This document shows positions 25,764 through 35,443 of a DNA stretch of 64,000 nucleotides, in pieces (position 1 is the stretch's first letter; every line of letters begins with the position of its first letter). This DNA is from an uncultured Pseudomonadota bacterium (lineage in GTDB: Bacteria > Pseudomonadota > Gammaproteobacteria > Xanthomonadales > Wenzhouxiangellaceae): positions 34,260-98,259 of the forward strand of contig CAKZPB010000079.1 in NCBI GenBank assembly GCA_937138395.1. The letters are read 5' to 3'. Under the pieces are notes generated by a model. It made no database searches. It was not told where the DNA came from and was given only the letters and a program-made list of their open reading frames with translations. The position numbers and the translations under genes were made by a program.

Positions 25764-26360
25764 ATGAATCATCGATTGTTGATCGCGCAAGGCCTGGTGC
25801 TGATGATGGGCTGCTTCGCCGCTGTGGATACCATGGCTGAGGATCAGAATTTACTGCTGGACGATTTTTCGACGCGCGACGGGGTGTCGAGCTTCGGCAC
25901 CCAGTGGGTGGGATTCACAGATCGGGTCATGGGCGGTCGCTCGGACCTCAACGTGAGCTACATCGACACTGATGTAGGTCCAGCAGTTCAAATGACGGGC
26001 CGGGTTCGACTCGAAAACAATGGTGGCTTCATCCAGATTCGCTTACCGCTCCAGGATCGCACAGGACCGGCCGATATCAGTGGATATACGGCCATCCGAC
26101 TCGAAGTCCAGGGTCAGCCCGGCGCCTATTACCTGCACTTGAGAACCCGGGATAACCGTCGTCCCTGGCATTATTATTCGGCACCCGTGCCGGTCACTGA
26201 CCAATGGCAGACGCTAGACATACCGATCAATGATTTTCAGGCACAAGGCACACGTGCGGCACTGGATTTGTCACAGGCCGAATCGATTGCCGTTGTTGCC
26301 TACGGCGAAGCATTTGATGCGGATATTCAGGTACGTCGGATCGAGCTCATCGCACCGTAG
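25764..26360 (+). CDS. Secreted CIA30-family protein
   Basis: The 198-residue product has a signal peptide (LLIAQGLVLMMGCFAAVDTMA) and one CIA30 domain: DDFSTRDGVSSFGTQW, DRVMGGRSDLNV, FIQIRLPL and DISGYTAIRLEVQGQ. CIA30 proteins are named for a mitochondrial complex I assembly factor, but bacterial members are jelly-roll proteins related to CBM11. Many are exported and probably bind carbohydrate or another ligand. The conserved DRVMGG(R/V)S block is intact. It diverges from the CadC-like regulator across 207 AT-rich bases that probably hold both promoters. Confidence 0.85.
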   Translation: MNHRLLIAQGLVLMMGCFAAVDTMAEDQNLLLDDFSTRDGVSSFGTQWVGFTDRVMGGRSDLNVSYIDTDVGPAVQMTGRVRLENNGGFIQIRLPLQDRTGPADISGYTAIRLEVQGQPGAYYLHLRTRDNRRPWHYYSAPVPVTDQWQTLDIPINDFQAQGTRAALDLSQAESIAVVAYGEAFDADIQVRRIELIAP

Positions 26361-26449
26361 AATCATCCTCAGATAGCCAGTCAGGGGCTGACTGAATCAA
26401 TCATCTCATTTTTTCTTGGCACTTGAGGTGGTCGACCCAATTAGTTCTT

Positions 26450-26569
26450 AAAATCTAAAGCATTTCGCCGCACGGCTGCGCGGGCGGCGGATCTGCCTTT
26501 GACTTTAGAGCAAATTAGAAAAACCAGTCTTTAGCCGGCGAAGTCGTGGGGCGAAATGCTTGAGATTTT
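26450..26569. repeat. Imperfect inverted-repeat element in the 301-base gap 26361-26661
   Basis: Arms at 26450-26469 and 26550-26569 match at 19 of 20 positions in inverted orientation and enclose 80 bases. The interior holds a GC-rich stretch (about 26466-26495) with internal pairing of CGCCG and CGGCG, plus copies of a TTTAG core. The flanks are strikingly AT-rich, with long A and T runs at 26580-26660. No reading frame in this gap looks coding. It may be a miniature mobile element or a structured transcript end downstream of the CIA30 gene. Confidence 0.6.
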
Positions 26570-26661
26570 TGAATTTGAATTTGGAATTCAAAAAAAAATC
26601 GAATAATAGCCATCGAATCCGTTCGCTAAAAAACCTCAACTAGTTTTTTTTAAAAGAAAAA

Positions 26662-27480
26662 TCACACCTGACAATTCGGGCAATAGTACAGACGCCGGCT
26701 ACTGACCGACGTTTTTTGAATCGGCGTATCGCACGCAAAACAAGCCTGACCGGCCCGGCTGAATACATAGTGTCGATAATCCCGGCGTTTCCAGCCGGCG
26801 TGCTTCAGGCTTGTTGCGCGCTCAGCATCATTGGTCACGCCACCGGTTTTGACCGATCGCCACATCATCTCGTGACAGGCATCGGCCAGATGGTCAATGG
26901 CCTGGTCATTCAACTGCTTGATTTTCCGATCCGGCCGCAGTCCGGCATAGAACAGGATCTCGGAGCGCAGATAGTTGCCGACACCGGCCAGAAACGACTG
27001 GTCGAGCAACAGATGGCCAAGCTGACGACCACGAAAGCGGTCCTGAGCAATCCAATGGCTGATTTCCTGCCAATCGGCACCGGAAGAAAGCAGATCAAGA
27101 CCAACGCGGGCAATAAACGGATGCTGTTCCAGCTTTTCCGGCTCCAGCACTTCAATGTCCGAGGCGCTGTACAGCAGGGCCGAGCGATTTGAAGTACTCA
27201 AGGCCAACCTAAGCTGTCGCCCCGTATCGGGTCTTCGATCCGGCGCTGAAAATAGCCAGCGACCGTAGAGCTGATTGTGCGTATAAATCACCTGCCCCTT
27301 TTGAAACACAATCAGCAACGCTTTGCCACGCGTCTCGACGCTCGCCACGGATTGCCCTTCCAACTGCTCAACCCACGGCTGCAGTTCCTGAAACGCAAAC
27401 CAGACTTCTTGCAGCGGCTGTTTGCCCAGGCTGCGCTGGATCTTCTGCGCCATGCGATACATTTCAGGGCCTTCAGGCAT
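26662..27480 (-). CDS. nei: Endonuclease VIII (Nei), DNA glycosylase/AP lyase
   Basis: Nei removes oxidised pyrimidines from DNA and cleaves the backbone. The N-terminus MPEGPEMYRMAQKI has the catalytic Pro2 and Glu3 and the following VWFAFQELQ typical of Nei rather than Fpg. RGKALLI contains the conserved Lys, and FLAGVGNYLRSEILF the helix-two-turn-helix. The C-terminus carries the zinc finger CFAC...CPNC (CFACDTPIQKTSVSSRRLYY then CPNC). Length (272) is near the E. coli enzyme (263). The protein is complete with all visible key residues. It is divergent from the helicase-nuclease operon across 260 bases. Confidence 0.95.
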   Translation of the reverse strand: MPEGPEMYRMAQKIQRSLGKQPLQEVWFAFQELQPWVEQLEGQSVASVETRGKALLIVFQKGQVIYTHNQLYGRWLFSAPDRRPDTGRQLRLALSTSNRSALLYSASDIEVLEPEKLEQHPFIARVGLDLLSSGADWQEISHWIAQDRFRGRQLGHLLLDQSFLAGVGNYLRSEILFYAGLRPDRKIKQLNDQAIDHLADACHEMMWRSVKTGGVTNDAERATSLKHAGWKRRDYRHYVFSRAGQACFACDTPIQKTSVSSRRLYYCPNCQV

Positions 27481-27740
27481 GGGCCATGCTGGATGCTTTT
27501 GAGTTCATGATCGAAGTATGCAAAACGCGGTGTGAACAGGGCCTGTAACCACGACAAAAGAGGCCGCTGCCATGGCCAATAGTCGGTCGGGCGTCGTTGC
27601 TACTCGCTCCTGTAGCGGTCCGGTGCGTGCGCTGCCTTGCCAGCCGAACAATGACTGATGAGCGCAGCCTTGTCCGCCAGGTTTGCAGGTGGTAGAGCAG
27701 TTTCTCTGCTATTGAGAACGGCGCGCGTCATAATCAATAG

Positions 27741-30413
27741 ATGCCTGTCACGCATACGGTCATCCTGACGCCGACCACACGGCTTGCTCGCGCGCTGGCC
27801 CGGGAGGCGGCCCTGCGCCAAACGGCCAGCGGAAAAACAGCCTGGCGATCGCAGCCAGTGCTGGCTTTTTCGGCCTGGCTGAATCAGCTGCGCGAGGATT
27901 ATTTTCTGGATGCCGAGGATGCGCGAACGCCCATTTCGGCCGATCAGGCGCACGAAGTCTGGAAGTCGGTGATCAACACCGACATTTTCATCGGCGAACC
28001 GCGCGTTGCCGATTTGGCTGAGCGTGCCTGGCGACTGTTGCATGAACATCAGCTGGCCATGCCAGCGCAATGGCCCGCGCTCTTGATGAATGAAGACCAT
28101 CGACGCTTTGCCGAGTGGACGTCGGCTTACATGGCACGTTGTCGACAACAGCAGTGGGTCGACCTGCCAAGCTGGCAACACGAACTGCCTGAGCTGATTG
28201 TGCAGGGCAAGATCAGCCTGCCCGAACAGATCGTACTGGCCGGTTTTGTGCTGGAGCCCACGCCGCTGCAACAGCGTATCCTGGCAGCCTGCCGGCGGGT
28301 CGGCTGTGCCGTTGAAACGCGTGAAGATGCGCCGGAAAGCTCCAGCACCTCAGTTCAACGCTACGCAGCCAACAGCGACGCCGATGAGCTGATTGCAGCC
28401 GCCATCTGGGCGCGGCGTCGACTGGAACAACTGCAGCCAAATCAGCCCGATGCGCGCATCGCCATTGTGGTGCCCGATCTCGAGGGGCGCGTTGAACAAG
28501 CCGAGCATGCGCTGCGTAAAGCGTTTGATCCGCAAGGTTTCGCACTGGCTTCCACAACCGCTGAGCCTTGGCATATTTCACTTGGCAAGCCCTTGTCGCA
28601 TTGGCCGATGACTGCCGATGCGCTGACGCTGCTGGGACTCAACCCGGCACAGTTGAGTCAGCCCGAACTCCGGTGCTGGCTGCGCTCGCCGTTCCTGTAC
28701 GGCTGGCCAGAAGAGTCGCTGGCGCGGGCTAAAACCATACAACGATTGGCCCGCATCGCACCCTATGAAGTGACGCTGTTCGAGCTGGATCGTGATCTTA
28801 CGACACACACATCAAATTTTGCACAAACCCTGCAGGCATGGCGCAAGGTGCGAGCGCAGGGTCCTGAAGACGCGCACCCGTCCGGCTGGACGGCGCAGTT
28901 TCAAACCGAATTGACGGCGCTGGGCTTCGGCCGGGGTCGAGCGCTCAATAGCCAGGAGCATCAGCTACTGGCGCGCTGGCAGCAATTGCTCGAACAGTTC
29001 AGTGCGCTGGATGCCGTACTCGATCGCCCGCTCAGTCGATCGAACGCGTTGCATTGCTTGAAAGAACGCGCCGGGCGCAGTATTTTTCGTGAGCGCAATA
29101 TCGGCGTACCGGTCGAGGTGCTGGGTCTGAAAGAAGCACTCGGCTCAACGTTTGACGCGCTCTGGATGACCAGTTTGGATCATGACCGCTGGCCACCGCC
29201 CGCGCGGCGTGAACCACTGATACCGGGCAAGGTTCAGCAAGCCGTGCCCGAGTCCACCAGTACTGGTCGGCTGCAGCAGGCCGAACGAGAAATTCAGGCC
29301 GTGCTGGCAGCCGCGCCGGAACAGGTATTGAGCTATTGCATCGACCCCGAATCACCTGCTGCACAACGTCTGAGCCCGATGCTGGACGACGGCTGTACTC
29401 GGGACCTCGAACTGGATGTAGCCGAGACACCGGCGGCGGCAACCATGGAAGTGCTTGAACACGATGCGCGGGCGCCCGCCGTTGCTGCGGGCCAATTCAA
29501 GGGTGGTACCGGCCTGTTTCAAAAACAGTCCGACTGCCCGTTCAGAGCCTTTGCCGAGGTCCGGCTGCAGGCTGGATCGGTCCCAATACCACGTCCCGGT
29601 CTGGATGCGGCCCAGCGCGGCAGTCTCGTTCATCAAGCGCTCGAAGCATTCTGGCAGGCACTGCCCGATGCCGCCAGCCTGCGCGCGCTGGACGGGCCCG
29701 CGCTTGAAACACGCATCGAACAATCGGCCGAACGAGCGCTGCGCCTGCAGTTCAGCAAGTATCGCCTGGCGATCAGTCACGCAGCGCGCGAACTAGAAAA
29801 ACAGCGGCTGGTGCGTCAGCTCTCAGAATGGCTGGAACTGGAAAAACAGCGGCCCGATTTTCGCGTTCAGGCGCGCGAGCAGTCGATCACTATTGATCTC
29901 GGCGGCGTGCAAACGCGCGGCACAATTGACCGCATTGATCAACCTGCAGACGATCAGGCCGGCACCGTATTGATCGACTACAAAACCGGCGATAGCGCCA
30001 AAAGCGGGCACTGGTTGCCCGAACCACGCATGGCCGACGTGCAGTTGCCGGCCTATGCGCTCAGCGTTGAACCACCGCCTGGCGGCATCGCGTTTGCCAA
30101 GCTGCTGGCGAACGACGTTCATTTCGATGGAATTCAGCGCGAAACAGCCGGCGACGATTCTGAAACCCCAGCGGCCAGCGGCATTCGGATTCTCGGCCAG
30201 TTCACGCGCAAGCACAACTTGAGCGAGCACGAATCGTGGCTTGAACTGATGGAGCAATGGCGCGTTCAGCTGGACGCCTTGGGCCACCAATTTCTGACCG
30301 GCAATGCCGAAGTTGACCCGCGCAATCATCAAACCTGCCGGTATTGCCACCTGCACGCATTCTGCCGAATTCATGAACGATCAGCCTTCGTTGCAGACGA
30401 GGTGATCGAATGA
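27741..30413 (+). CDS. AddB-like nuclease with Fe-S cluster (PD-(D/E)XK repair protein)
   Basis: This 890-residue protein is the first of a two-gene break-repair nuclease-helicase. The C-terminal nuclease shows RGTIDRID and LIDYKTGD, with Asp746 and Lys748 as metal and catalytic residues. Four cysteines (599, 866, 869, 875; SDCPF, then CRYCHLHAFC) match the iron-sulfur staple of AddB-type nucleases. The N-terminus begins ILTPTTRLARALARE and has no Walker A loop, so unlike some AddB proteins it should not bind ATP. The stop overlaps the next start (ATGA), indicating tight coupling. It corresponds to the 'probable DNA repair protein' family seen in gammaproteobacteria next to a UvrD-type helicase. 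Confidence 0.88.
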   Translation: MPVTHTVILTPTTRLARALAREAALRQTASGKTAWRSQPVLAFSAWLNQLREDYFLDAEDARTPISADQAHEVWKSVINTDIFIGEPRVADLAERAWRLLHEHQLAMPAQWPALLMNEDHRRFAEWTSAYMARCRQQQWVDLPSWQHELPELIVQGKISLPEQIVLAGFVLEPTPLQQRILAACRRVGCAVETREDAPESSSTSVQRYAANSDADELIAAAIWARRRLEQLQPNQPDARIAIVVPDLEGRVEQAEHALRKAFDPQGFALASTTAEPWHISLGKPLSHWPMTADALTLLGLNPAQLSQPELRCWLRSPFLYGWPEESLARAKTIQRLARIAPYEVTLFELDRDLTTHTSNFAQTLQAWRKVRAQGPEDAHPSGWTAQFQTELTALGFGRGRALNSQEHQLLARWQQLLEQFSALDAVLDRPLSRSNALHCLKERAGRSIFRERNIGVPVEVLGLKEALGSTFDALWMTSLDHDRWPPPARREPLIPGKVQQAVPESTSTGRLQQAEREIQAVLAAAPEQVLSYCIDPESPAAQRLSPMLDDGCTRDLELDVAETPAAATMEVLEHDARAPAVAAGQFKGGTGLFQKQSDCPFRAFAEVRLQAGSVPIPRPGLDAAQRGSLVHQALEAFWQALPDAASLRALDGPALETRIEQSAERALRLQFSKYRLAISHAARELEKQRLVRQLSEWLELEKQRPDFRVQAREQSITIDLGGVQTRGTIDRIDQPADDQAGTVLIDYKTGDSAKSGHWLPEPRMADVQLPAYALSVEPPPGGIAFAKLLANDVHFDGIQRETAGDDSETPAASGIRILGQFTRKHNLSEHESWLELMEQWRVQLDALGHQFLTGNAEVDPRNHQTCRYCHLHAFCRIHERSAFVADEVIE

Positions 30414-33400
30414 ATTCACAGGCTCAAAATACACCGATCAACGATTCGGCCGCGAGAACTGCCGCGGTCGATCCCGGCCATTCGGTCATTGTGCAGGCCC
30501 CGGCCGGTTCGGGCAAAACCACACTGCTGGTCGAACGCTATCTTGGCCTGCTTTCAATCGTCAACGAGCCAGAAGAAATTCTCGCCATTACCTTCACGCG
30601 CAAAGCCGCTGCTGAAATGAAACAGCGCGTGCTGCGCTATCTGGACCCGTCCTTTGAAACTGACCAGGCGCACGAACAGGCGACGCTGCAAAAGGCGCGT
30701 GCGGCGGAACAAAACGTGCGGCGCTGGCAGCTACGTGAAAATCCGCAGCGCATGCAGATTCGCACCATCGACAGCTTCAATCAATACCTTGCGCGAAATA
30801 TGCCGGTCGCCAGCCGACTCGGCCCGGTGCCTGCGCCTACGGACAATGCCAGCCGTTTTTTTCGCCAGGCCGCTCGCAACGTATTAGCTGAGATCGATCG
30901 AACTGATGGGCAGGATTCGAATCTTGCCGCCGATGTACGCCGGCTGCTGAGCTGGCGCGATCATAATCAGCAAGGCGTCGAGGATTTACTCGCAGAACTT
31001 CTGGCCAAGCGCGAGCAGTGGCTGCGCGTGGTCGGTCCTTCCGGCACGCCTGATCGTGATTACCTGCAGAATTTGATGATCGAGATGATCGAACAGCAGC
31101 TTCGCGATTCGCAGCGGCAGTTATCTGAAGCGCTGGGCCGAATCTACTCGAATCCGCAGGAACTGGCGCACTTGGCCGATACAGCGGCAAAAACGCTAAA
31201 AGCCAATAACAAGCAGGGCCTAGCGCTGGAGTGCGAAGACCTGGATGGGTTGCCAGAATCTCACTGGCAGGCATTACCGGTCTGGCGCGGCTTGGCGAAT
31301 ATTTTAATGGTCCAGAAAGAGGCCCACTTTCGCAAAACGGTGAATATCAACAGCGGATTTGCGCCTAAAACGCCAGAGAAGGAGCGCATGGTCGAGCTTC
31401 TGGCCTCGCTCGGCGAAGATGCACAGCTGGCCGAATCCCTGCACCGCACGAGACGTCTGCCCGACCCGCACTATAGCGATGAAGACTGGAAAATTCTGCA
31501 GGCCCTGATTCGCATCATGCAGCGTGCCGCGCTGGAACTGCAGCTGGTGTTTGCCGAACAGGGCCAGAGTGATTTCGCCGCGCTCGGCGAAGCCGCGCTG
31601 CGCGGGCTGGGCGAGAACTTCGGTGAACATCAAGAAAACAGTTCGGGCGATGTAACCGATCTCGGTCTGTATCTGGACCAGCGCATTGAGCACATTTTGG
31701 TCGATGAGTTTCAGGACACCAACTACAGCCAGTTCCGCTTGCTGGAAAAACTGACCGCAGGTTGGCAGGCGGACGATGGCCGCACGTTGTTTCTGGTCGG
31801 TGATCCAATGCAGTCGATTTATCGCTTTCGTGAAGCTGAAGTGGGGCTGTTCATGCGCGTGCGTGAACACGGCATGAACGATGTTCAGCTCACGCCGTTG
31901 AAATTGAGCAGCAACTACCGTTCACAGCGGCAGATAATCGACTGGGTCAATCAGGTGGTTGGTCCGATCTTCCCCGAAAAAGAAGACATCGTGTCTGGTT
32001 CGGTTGCTTACGTGCCGTCAACGTCCAGCCTGGGCACTGATGGTCAGGTTCATATTCTAGCCCTGCCTGATCGCGCAACTGAGGCCCACGCGTTGGCCGA
32101 TATGCTGAAGCGCGAATTGCCGAAGCGGCAGAAAGATGCAGCATTTCGGGCTGCCATGATCGTGCGTTCGCGCTCGCATTTAGCCGATATATTGCCGGCG
32201 CTGCGCGCCGCCGGTGTGCCCTATCGCGCAGTCAAACTCGACCCCCTGATCGCCCGTCCAGTAGTGCAGGACTTGCTGGCCATCACCCAAGCCATCATGA
32301 GCCCGGCCGATCGCACGGCCATCCTCGCGCTGCTGCGCTCGCCAATGGCCGGGCTCAGACTCGATGATCTCGACTTGCTCGCCGGGCTGGATGCCGATAC
32401 AGGCAGCGCAGACTTGCCGCCGCAAAATGCTGCGCATCCGTTCAATCCTGCTGCACTGGCACAGCGATCGGAAGAGGGCCACAGCCGGGCTGCGAATGTA
32501 TTTCGTGTGTTGGAAAACGCTCGTGCCCTTTGGCAGCGGCGCAGCCTGCGTGCTCTGGTTGAAGGCGCATGGCATGCGCTGCATGGCCCAAGTTGTTTGC
32601 AGCAGCCTGAAACCGATCGACAAGATGCAAAGGACTTTCTGGACTTTATCGAGAACGCCGAGCGCGAGGGCTGGCTGGGCGATGCGCAAACGTTTGAGGA
32701 TCGACTCAATCAAGAACAAGCCGGCAAGCATGCACCAGGCAATCCTGAGGACGCAGCTGCACTGGAAATTCTCACCATGCACAGCGCCAAGGGCCTGGAG
32801 TGGGATTGGGTGATTCTGCCCGGGCTCGATCGTAAACCGCGCAGCCGCACGAGTGAATTATTGAACTGGCTGCCGTTGACCAATGTTGATGGTCAAGAGC
32901 GCGTATTGCTCGCGCCATTGAAAGCATCCGAACAGCAGGAAAATTCAGTCATGGTCGAATTTATCCGCGCTGAACATTCGCGCCGCGATCGTTTTGAAAA
33001 TCAGCGGCTGCTGTACGTGGCGACTACCCGCGCCAAGCAAGTACTTACCCTGAGCGCCTGCCTGGACCCCGAAAAAGAAACGCCCGAACCCGCTTCAAGC
33101 AGCCTGCTGGGCGAGCTTTGGCCGCAAGTTGAAGATACGTTGATCGGCCAGTTGGATGAACGACGGTCTTCTGACACCGCCAGTGATTCAATACCGGACC
33201 AATCGCTTCGTCGGATTCAACAAGCGCCCGCAAACCGGCTCAATACAATGGACTGGCAGGCGCGGTTGGCGATGCGCGAGCATGAAACCGAAATCGAGTT
33301 CAACTGGGCCGGCATGCAGGCGCGACGAATGGGCAGCGTGCTGCATCGACTGCTCGAACGCGCTGGTCAAATCGGCATTGAACAGCTTACAGACCTGCAT

Positions 33401-33835
33401 CGGGAGCGATTGATTCGCCGAATTCCTCAGCTGCTGACCACGCTAGGCACGGCCAGGCGCGAACTGCCTGAGGCTACTCAACTTGTACGACAGGCGTTGA
33501 TCGATACGCTAACCGACCCGACCGGCCAGTGGCTATTAAGCAGTCAGCACGACGATGCTGCTTGCGAACTTGCCTTGAGCGGACAGCTCGACGGTCATTT
33601 AATCAACGCCATTATCGATCGGACGTTTATTGCCGACGGCAAGCGCTGGATAATCGACTACAAGTCCGGCTACCATGATGGAAGCGATATTGAAGCATTT
33701 TTTGAAGCCGAAGCCCAGCGCTATGAAGATCAGCTGAATCGCTATGCAATGCTATTTCGGCAAATGGGGGAACGTTCGGTCAAGGCCGCGCTGTATTTTC
33801 CGCGCCATCAAAAACTGCAGCTTGTGGATGTATGA
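30410..33835 (+). CDS. AddA-like UvrD-family helicase-nuclease
   Basis: The 1141-residue product unwinds and degrades DNA ends for recombination. Walker A is APAGSGKTTLL with Lys36, motif Ia is ITFTRKAAAEM, Walker B is VDEFQDTNYSQFRLLEKL with Asp432-Glu433, motif III is VGDPMQSIYRFREAEV, and motif V reads LTMHSAKGLEWDWVILPG. A RecB-family nuclease ends the chain: INAIIDRTF and WIIDYKSGYHD, with Asp1083 and Lys1085. A helicase plus nuclease on one chain, with a second nuclease on its partner, is the AddAB layout rather than RecBCD. It is cotranscribed with the AddB-like gene through a four-base overlap. Chi recognition cannot be judged from sequence. Confidence 0.92.
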   Translation: MNSQAQNTPINDSAARTAAVDPGHSVIVQAPAGSGKTTLLVERYLGLLSIVNEPEEILAITFTRKAAAEMKQRVLRYLDPSFETDQAHEQATLQKARAAEQNVRRWQLRENPQRMQIRTIDSFNQYLARNMPVASRLGPVPAPTDNASRFFRQAARNVLAEIDRTDGQDSNLAADVRRLLSWRDHNQQGVEDLLAELLAKREQWLRVVGPSGTPDRDYLQNLMIEMIEQQLRDSQRQLSEALGRIYSNPQELAHLADTAAKTLKANNKQGLALECEDLDGLPESHWQALPVWRGLANILMVQKEAHFRKTVNINSGFAPKTPEKERMVELLASLGEDAQLAESLHRTRRLPDPHYSDEDWKILQALIRIMQRAALELQLVFAEQGQSDFAALGEAALRGLGENFGEHQENSSGDVTDLGLYLDQRIEHILVDEFQDTNYSQFRLLEKLTAGWQADDGRTLFLVGDPMQSIYRFREAEVGLFMRVREHGMNDVQLTPLKLSSNYRSQRQIIDWVNQVVGPIFPEKEDIVSGSVAYVPSTSSLGTDGQVHILALPDRATEAHALADMLKRELPKRQKDAAFRAAMIVRSRSHLADILPALRAAGVPYRAVKLDPLIARPVVQDLLAITQAIMSPADRTAILALLRSPMAGLRLDDLDLLAGLDADTGSADLPPQNAAHPFNPAALAQRSEEGHSRAANVFRVLENARALWQRRSLRALVEGAWHALHGPSCLQQPETDRQDAKDFLDFIENAEREGWLGDAQTFEDRLNQEQAGKHAPGNPEDAAALEILTMHSAKGLEWDWVILPGLDRKPRSRTSELLNWLPLTNVDGQERVLLAPLKASEQQENSVMVEFIRAEHSRRDRFENQRLLYVATTRAKQVLTLSACLDPEKETPEPASSSLLGELWPQVEDTLIGQLDERRSSDTASDSIPDQSLRRIQQAPANRLNTMDWQARLAMREHETEIEFNWAGMQARRMGSVLHRLLERAGQIGIEQLTDLHRERLIRRIPQLLTTLGTARRELPEATQLVRQALIDTLTDPTGQWLLSSQHDDAACELALSGQLDGHLINAIIDRTFIADGKRWIIDYKSGYHDGSDIEAFFEAEAQRYEDQLNRYAMLFRQMGERSVKAALYFPRHQKLQLVDV

Positions 33836-33849
33836 AATGCCCTCATTAA

Positions 33850-34341
33850 CTACCAGCCGAGCGTACCGGGTGCGCCCTTGAACGGGCCTTTGAGCCAGCT
33901 CGTGACCCATCCGCCGTAGAAGTTACCGGCCTGCGCCTGCACACGCTCGTCATTGACGTAGCATTCGTCGACCCGTCCGGCATAAAACGAAACGTGGTCT
34001 TTCAATTCATGCCGCGCAGGATTCGGATAACTCCAGCAACAGTCCGCAATGACCGCATGTTCAGGGTCAATCAAATCCCAGTATTCGGCCCGCCCCTTCC
34101 ATTCGCAAAGACTGGTCTTGTTATTACGCCTGAGACGAGCCCAGTCGATGGCCTGCTTGGGAAAATAGTAGCTGGGGGGATGCGATGTTTCGAGCACGCG
34201 GACGGCTGAACGGGTCTCAGCCAGCACTTGGCCGCGATGAACGATCTTCAGGTGCCAATCAATTTCTTCAATACGTGGTGGCCTGGGATAGTCCCAGACT
34301 GATTCGGAATCAGGTATTGCTTTGGTCGAAGACGCCTTCAT
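33850..34341 (-). CDS. DUF427 family protein
   Basis: The 163-residue protein matches DUF427 (NTP_transf_9-like): VWDYPRPPRIE, the strand LAETRSAVRVLETSHPPSYYFP, then the block SLCEWKGRAEYWDL and the closing VSFYAGRVDECYVNDERV. The family forms a small beta-tent fold of unknown activity. There is no signal peptide. It follows the diguanylate cyclase at 34376 by 34 bases and is probably cotranscribed with it. The convergent helicase gene ends 14 bases away. Confidence 0.85.
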   Translation of the reverse strand: MKASSTKAIPDSESVWDYPRPPRIEEIDWHLKIVHRGQVLAETRSAVRVLETSHPPSYYFPKQAIDWARLRRNNKTSLCEWKGRAEYWDLIDPEHAVIADCCWSYPNPARHELKDHVSFYAGRVDECYVNDERVQAQAGNFYGGWVTSWLKGPFKGAPGTLGW

Positions 34342-34375
34342 CGTGCCAATCCAGCTGAAAACAGCCCTTTACAAA

Positions 34376-35443
34376 TCAATCGACTGGCTGATCGACAGCC
34401 AGTTCCCGTCGACCGGTACTCATGTTGTTGTCCCATACGATCACCCGATTTCTGCCCGTCTGTTTGGCCTGATACAGCGCTTGATCGGCCCGCATCAACC
34501 ACGCTTCCGGCGATTCTTCCGGCTTCAATGCCGCCACACCCGCTGAGAAGCGAAGCACCCAGCCATTCTGTTCAATTTTTCCACTGACCCGCTGATGCAT
34601 CATCTGCGCAACACCCAGGCCCGAGGCCTCGTCATGGTCTGGCAACAACAAGACAAACTCTTCTCCGCCGTAGCGGTAGAACCCGTCAGCCTGACGAATA
34701 TTGCTGCGCATCAGGTCGGCAAACTGCCGAAGAATTTCATCACCCGCTTCATGACCCTGCTGATCATTGACTTTCTTGAAGTGATCCAGATCAATCAGTA
34801 CCAGCGTAGCAGGCTGTTCATTGCGCCGGAACAAAGCGACAACATGCGCAATTTCATGCTGCATCATCCTGCGGTTACCGATCTTGGTCAGCGGGTCCTG
34901 CATGGCCAGTCGTTCAAGCTCTTCTTGCTGATGTTGCAGTCGTTCGACAAAGACCAGGCTGAATACCGTAATCAACAGTGACGTCACCAGAAACGTGATG
35001 GATTCCAGCTGCGTGTCATATAACGATTCAGTAAAGAACAAACCCAGGATCAAGGCGAGGTTGGCGAAAAACGCAATGCGCTTTCGAGCCATCAGAAAAT
35101 TGACCCAAAGCACCAGATATGCCCAGAAGAGTCCTGTCGAACCAAACATCGCCGTTGTCGCTACACACGCCGTCATATTGACAAAAATAAACAGAATGCC
35201 AGCGCGATTGCTGTCGGACTGGCGAAATGCATACAGCATGACAATGGCCAGACTGAGCACGATGCAAGTATTGATGAATGCCTCGTAGTAATCACCGATC
35301 AGCAAGCGGAAAATGATGAAGCCGGAAATAACGACCATCAGCAGGCATCCGAACAGCGTCATGATCGCAAAGCGGAAATCTCTGCGGTAGCGCTGGCGAA
35401 TCAATGCCCACCATTCAGGTTTATCAGGAAGGAATCTGTTCAA
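34376..35443 (-). CDS. Membrane diguanylate cyclase (GGDEF)
   Basis: This 355-residue enzyme should make cyclic di-GMP. About six membrane segments fill residues 25-180 (MTLFGCLLMVVISGFIIFRLL and onward), then a short coiled coil (LQHQQEELERLAMQDPLT) leads into the GGDEF domain. The active site is YGGEEFVLLLP. An RxxD inhibitory site (RQAD) lies five residues before it. The conserved LIDLDHFKKVND is intact. The only in-frame start is a TTG at 35443; no ATG lies upstream, and the membrane region would be broken by a later start. The membrane part has no family I can name, so the signal is unknown. It leads a small unit with DUF427. Confidence 0.9.
   Translation of the reverse strand: MNRFLPDKPEWWALIRQRYRRDFRFAIMTLFGCLLMVVISGFIIFRLLIGDYYEAFINTCIVLSLAIVMLYAFRQSDSNRAGILFIFVNMTACVATTAMFGSTGLFWAYLVLWVNFLMARKRIAFFANLALILGLFFTESLYDTQLESITFLVTSLLITVFSLVFVERLQHQQEELERLAMQDPLTKIGNRRMMQHEIAHVVALFRRNEQPATLVLIDLDHFKKVNDQQGHEAGDEILRQFADLMRSNIRQADGFYRYGGEEFVLLLPDHDEASGLGVAQMMHQRVSGKIEQNGWVLRFSAGVAALKPEESPEAWLMRADQALYQAKQTGRNRVIVWDNNMSTGRRELAVDQPVD

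Noticed and set aside
26450..26569. Integron attC site
   Set aside because: The arms lack the GTTRRRY and RYYYAAC ends, and no integrase or cassette array is nearby.
27600..28271. Minus-strand frame in front of and inside the AddB-like gene
   Set aside because: It overlaps a well-supported coding start and shows no domain or signal peptide.
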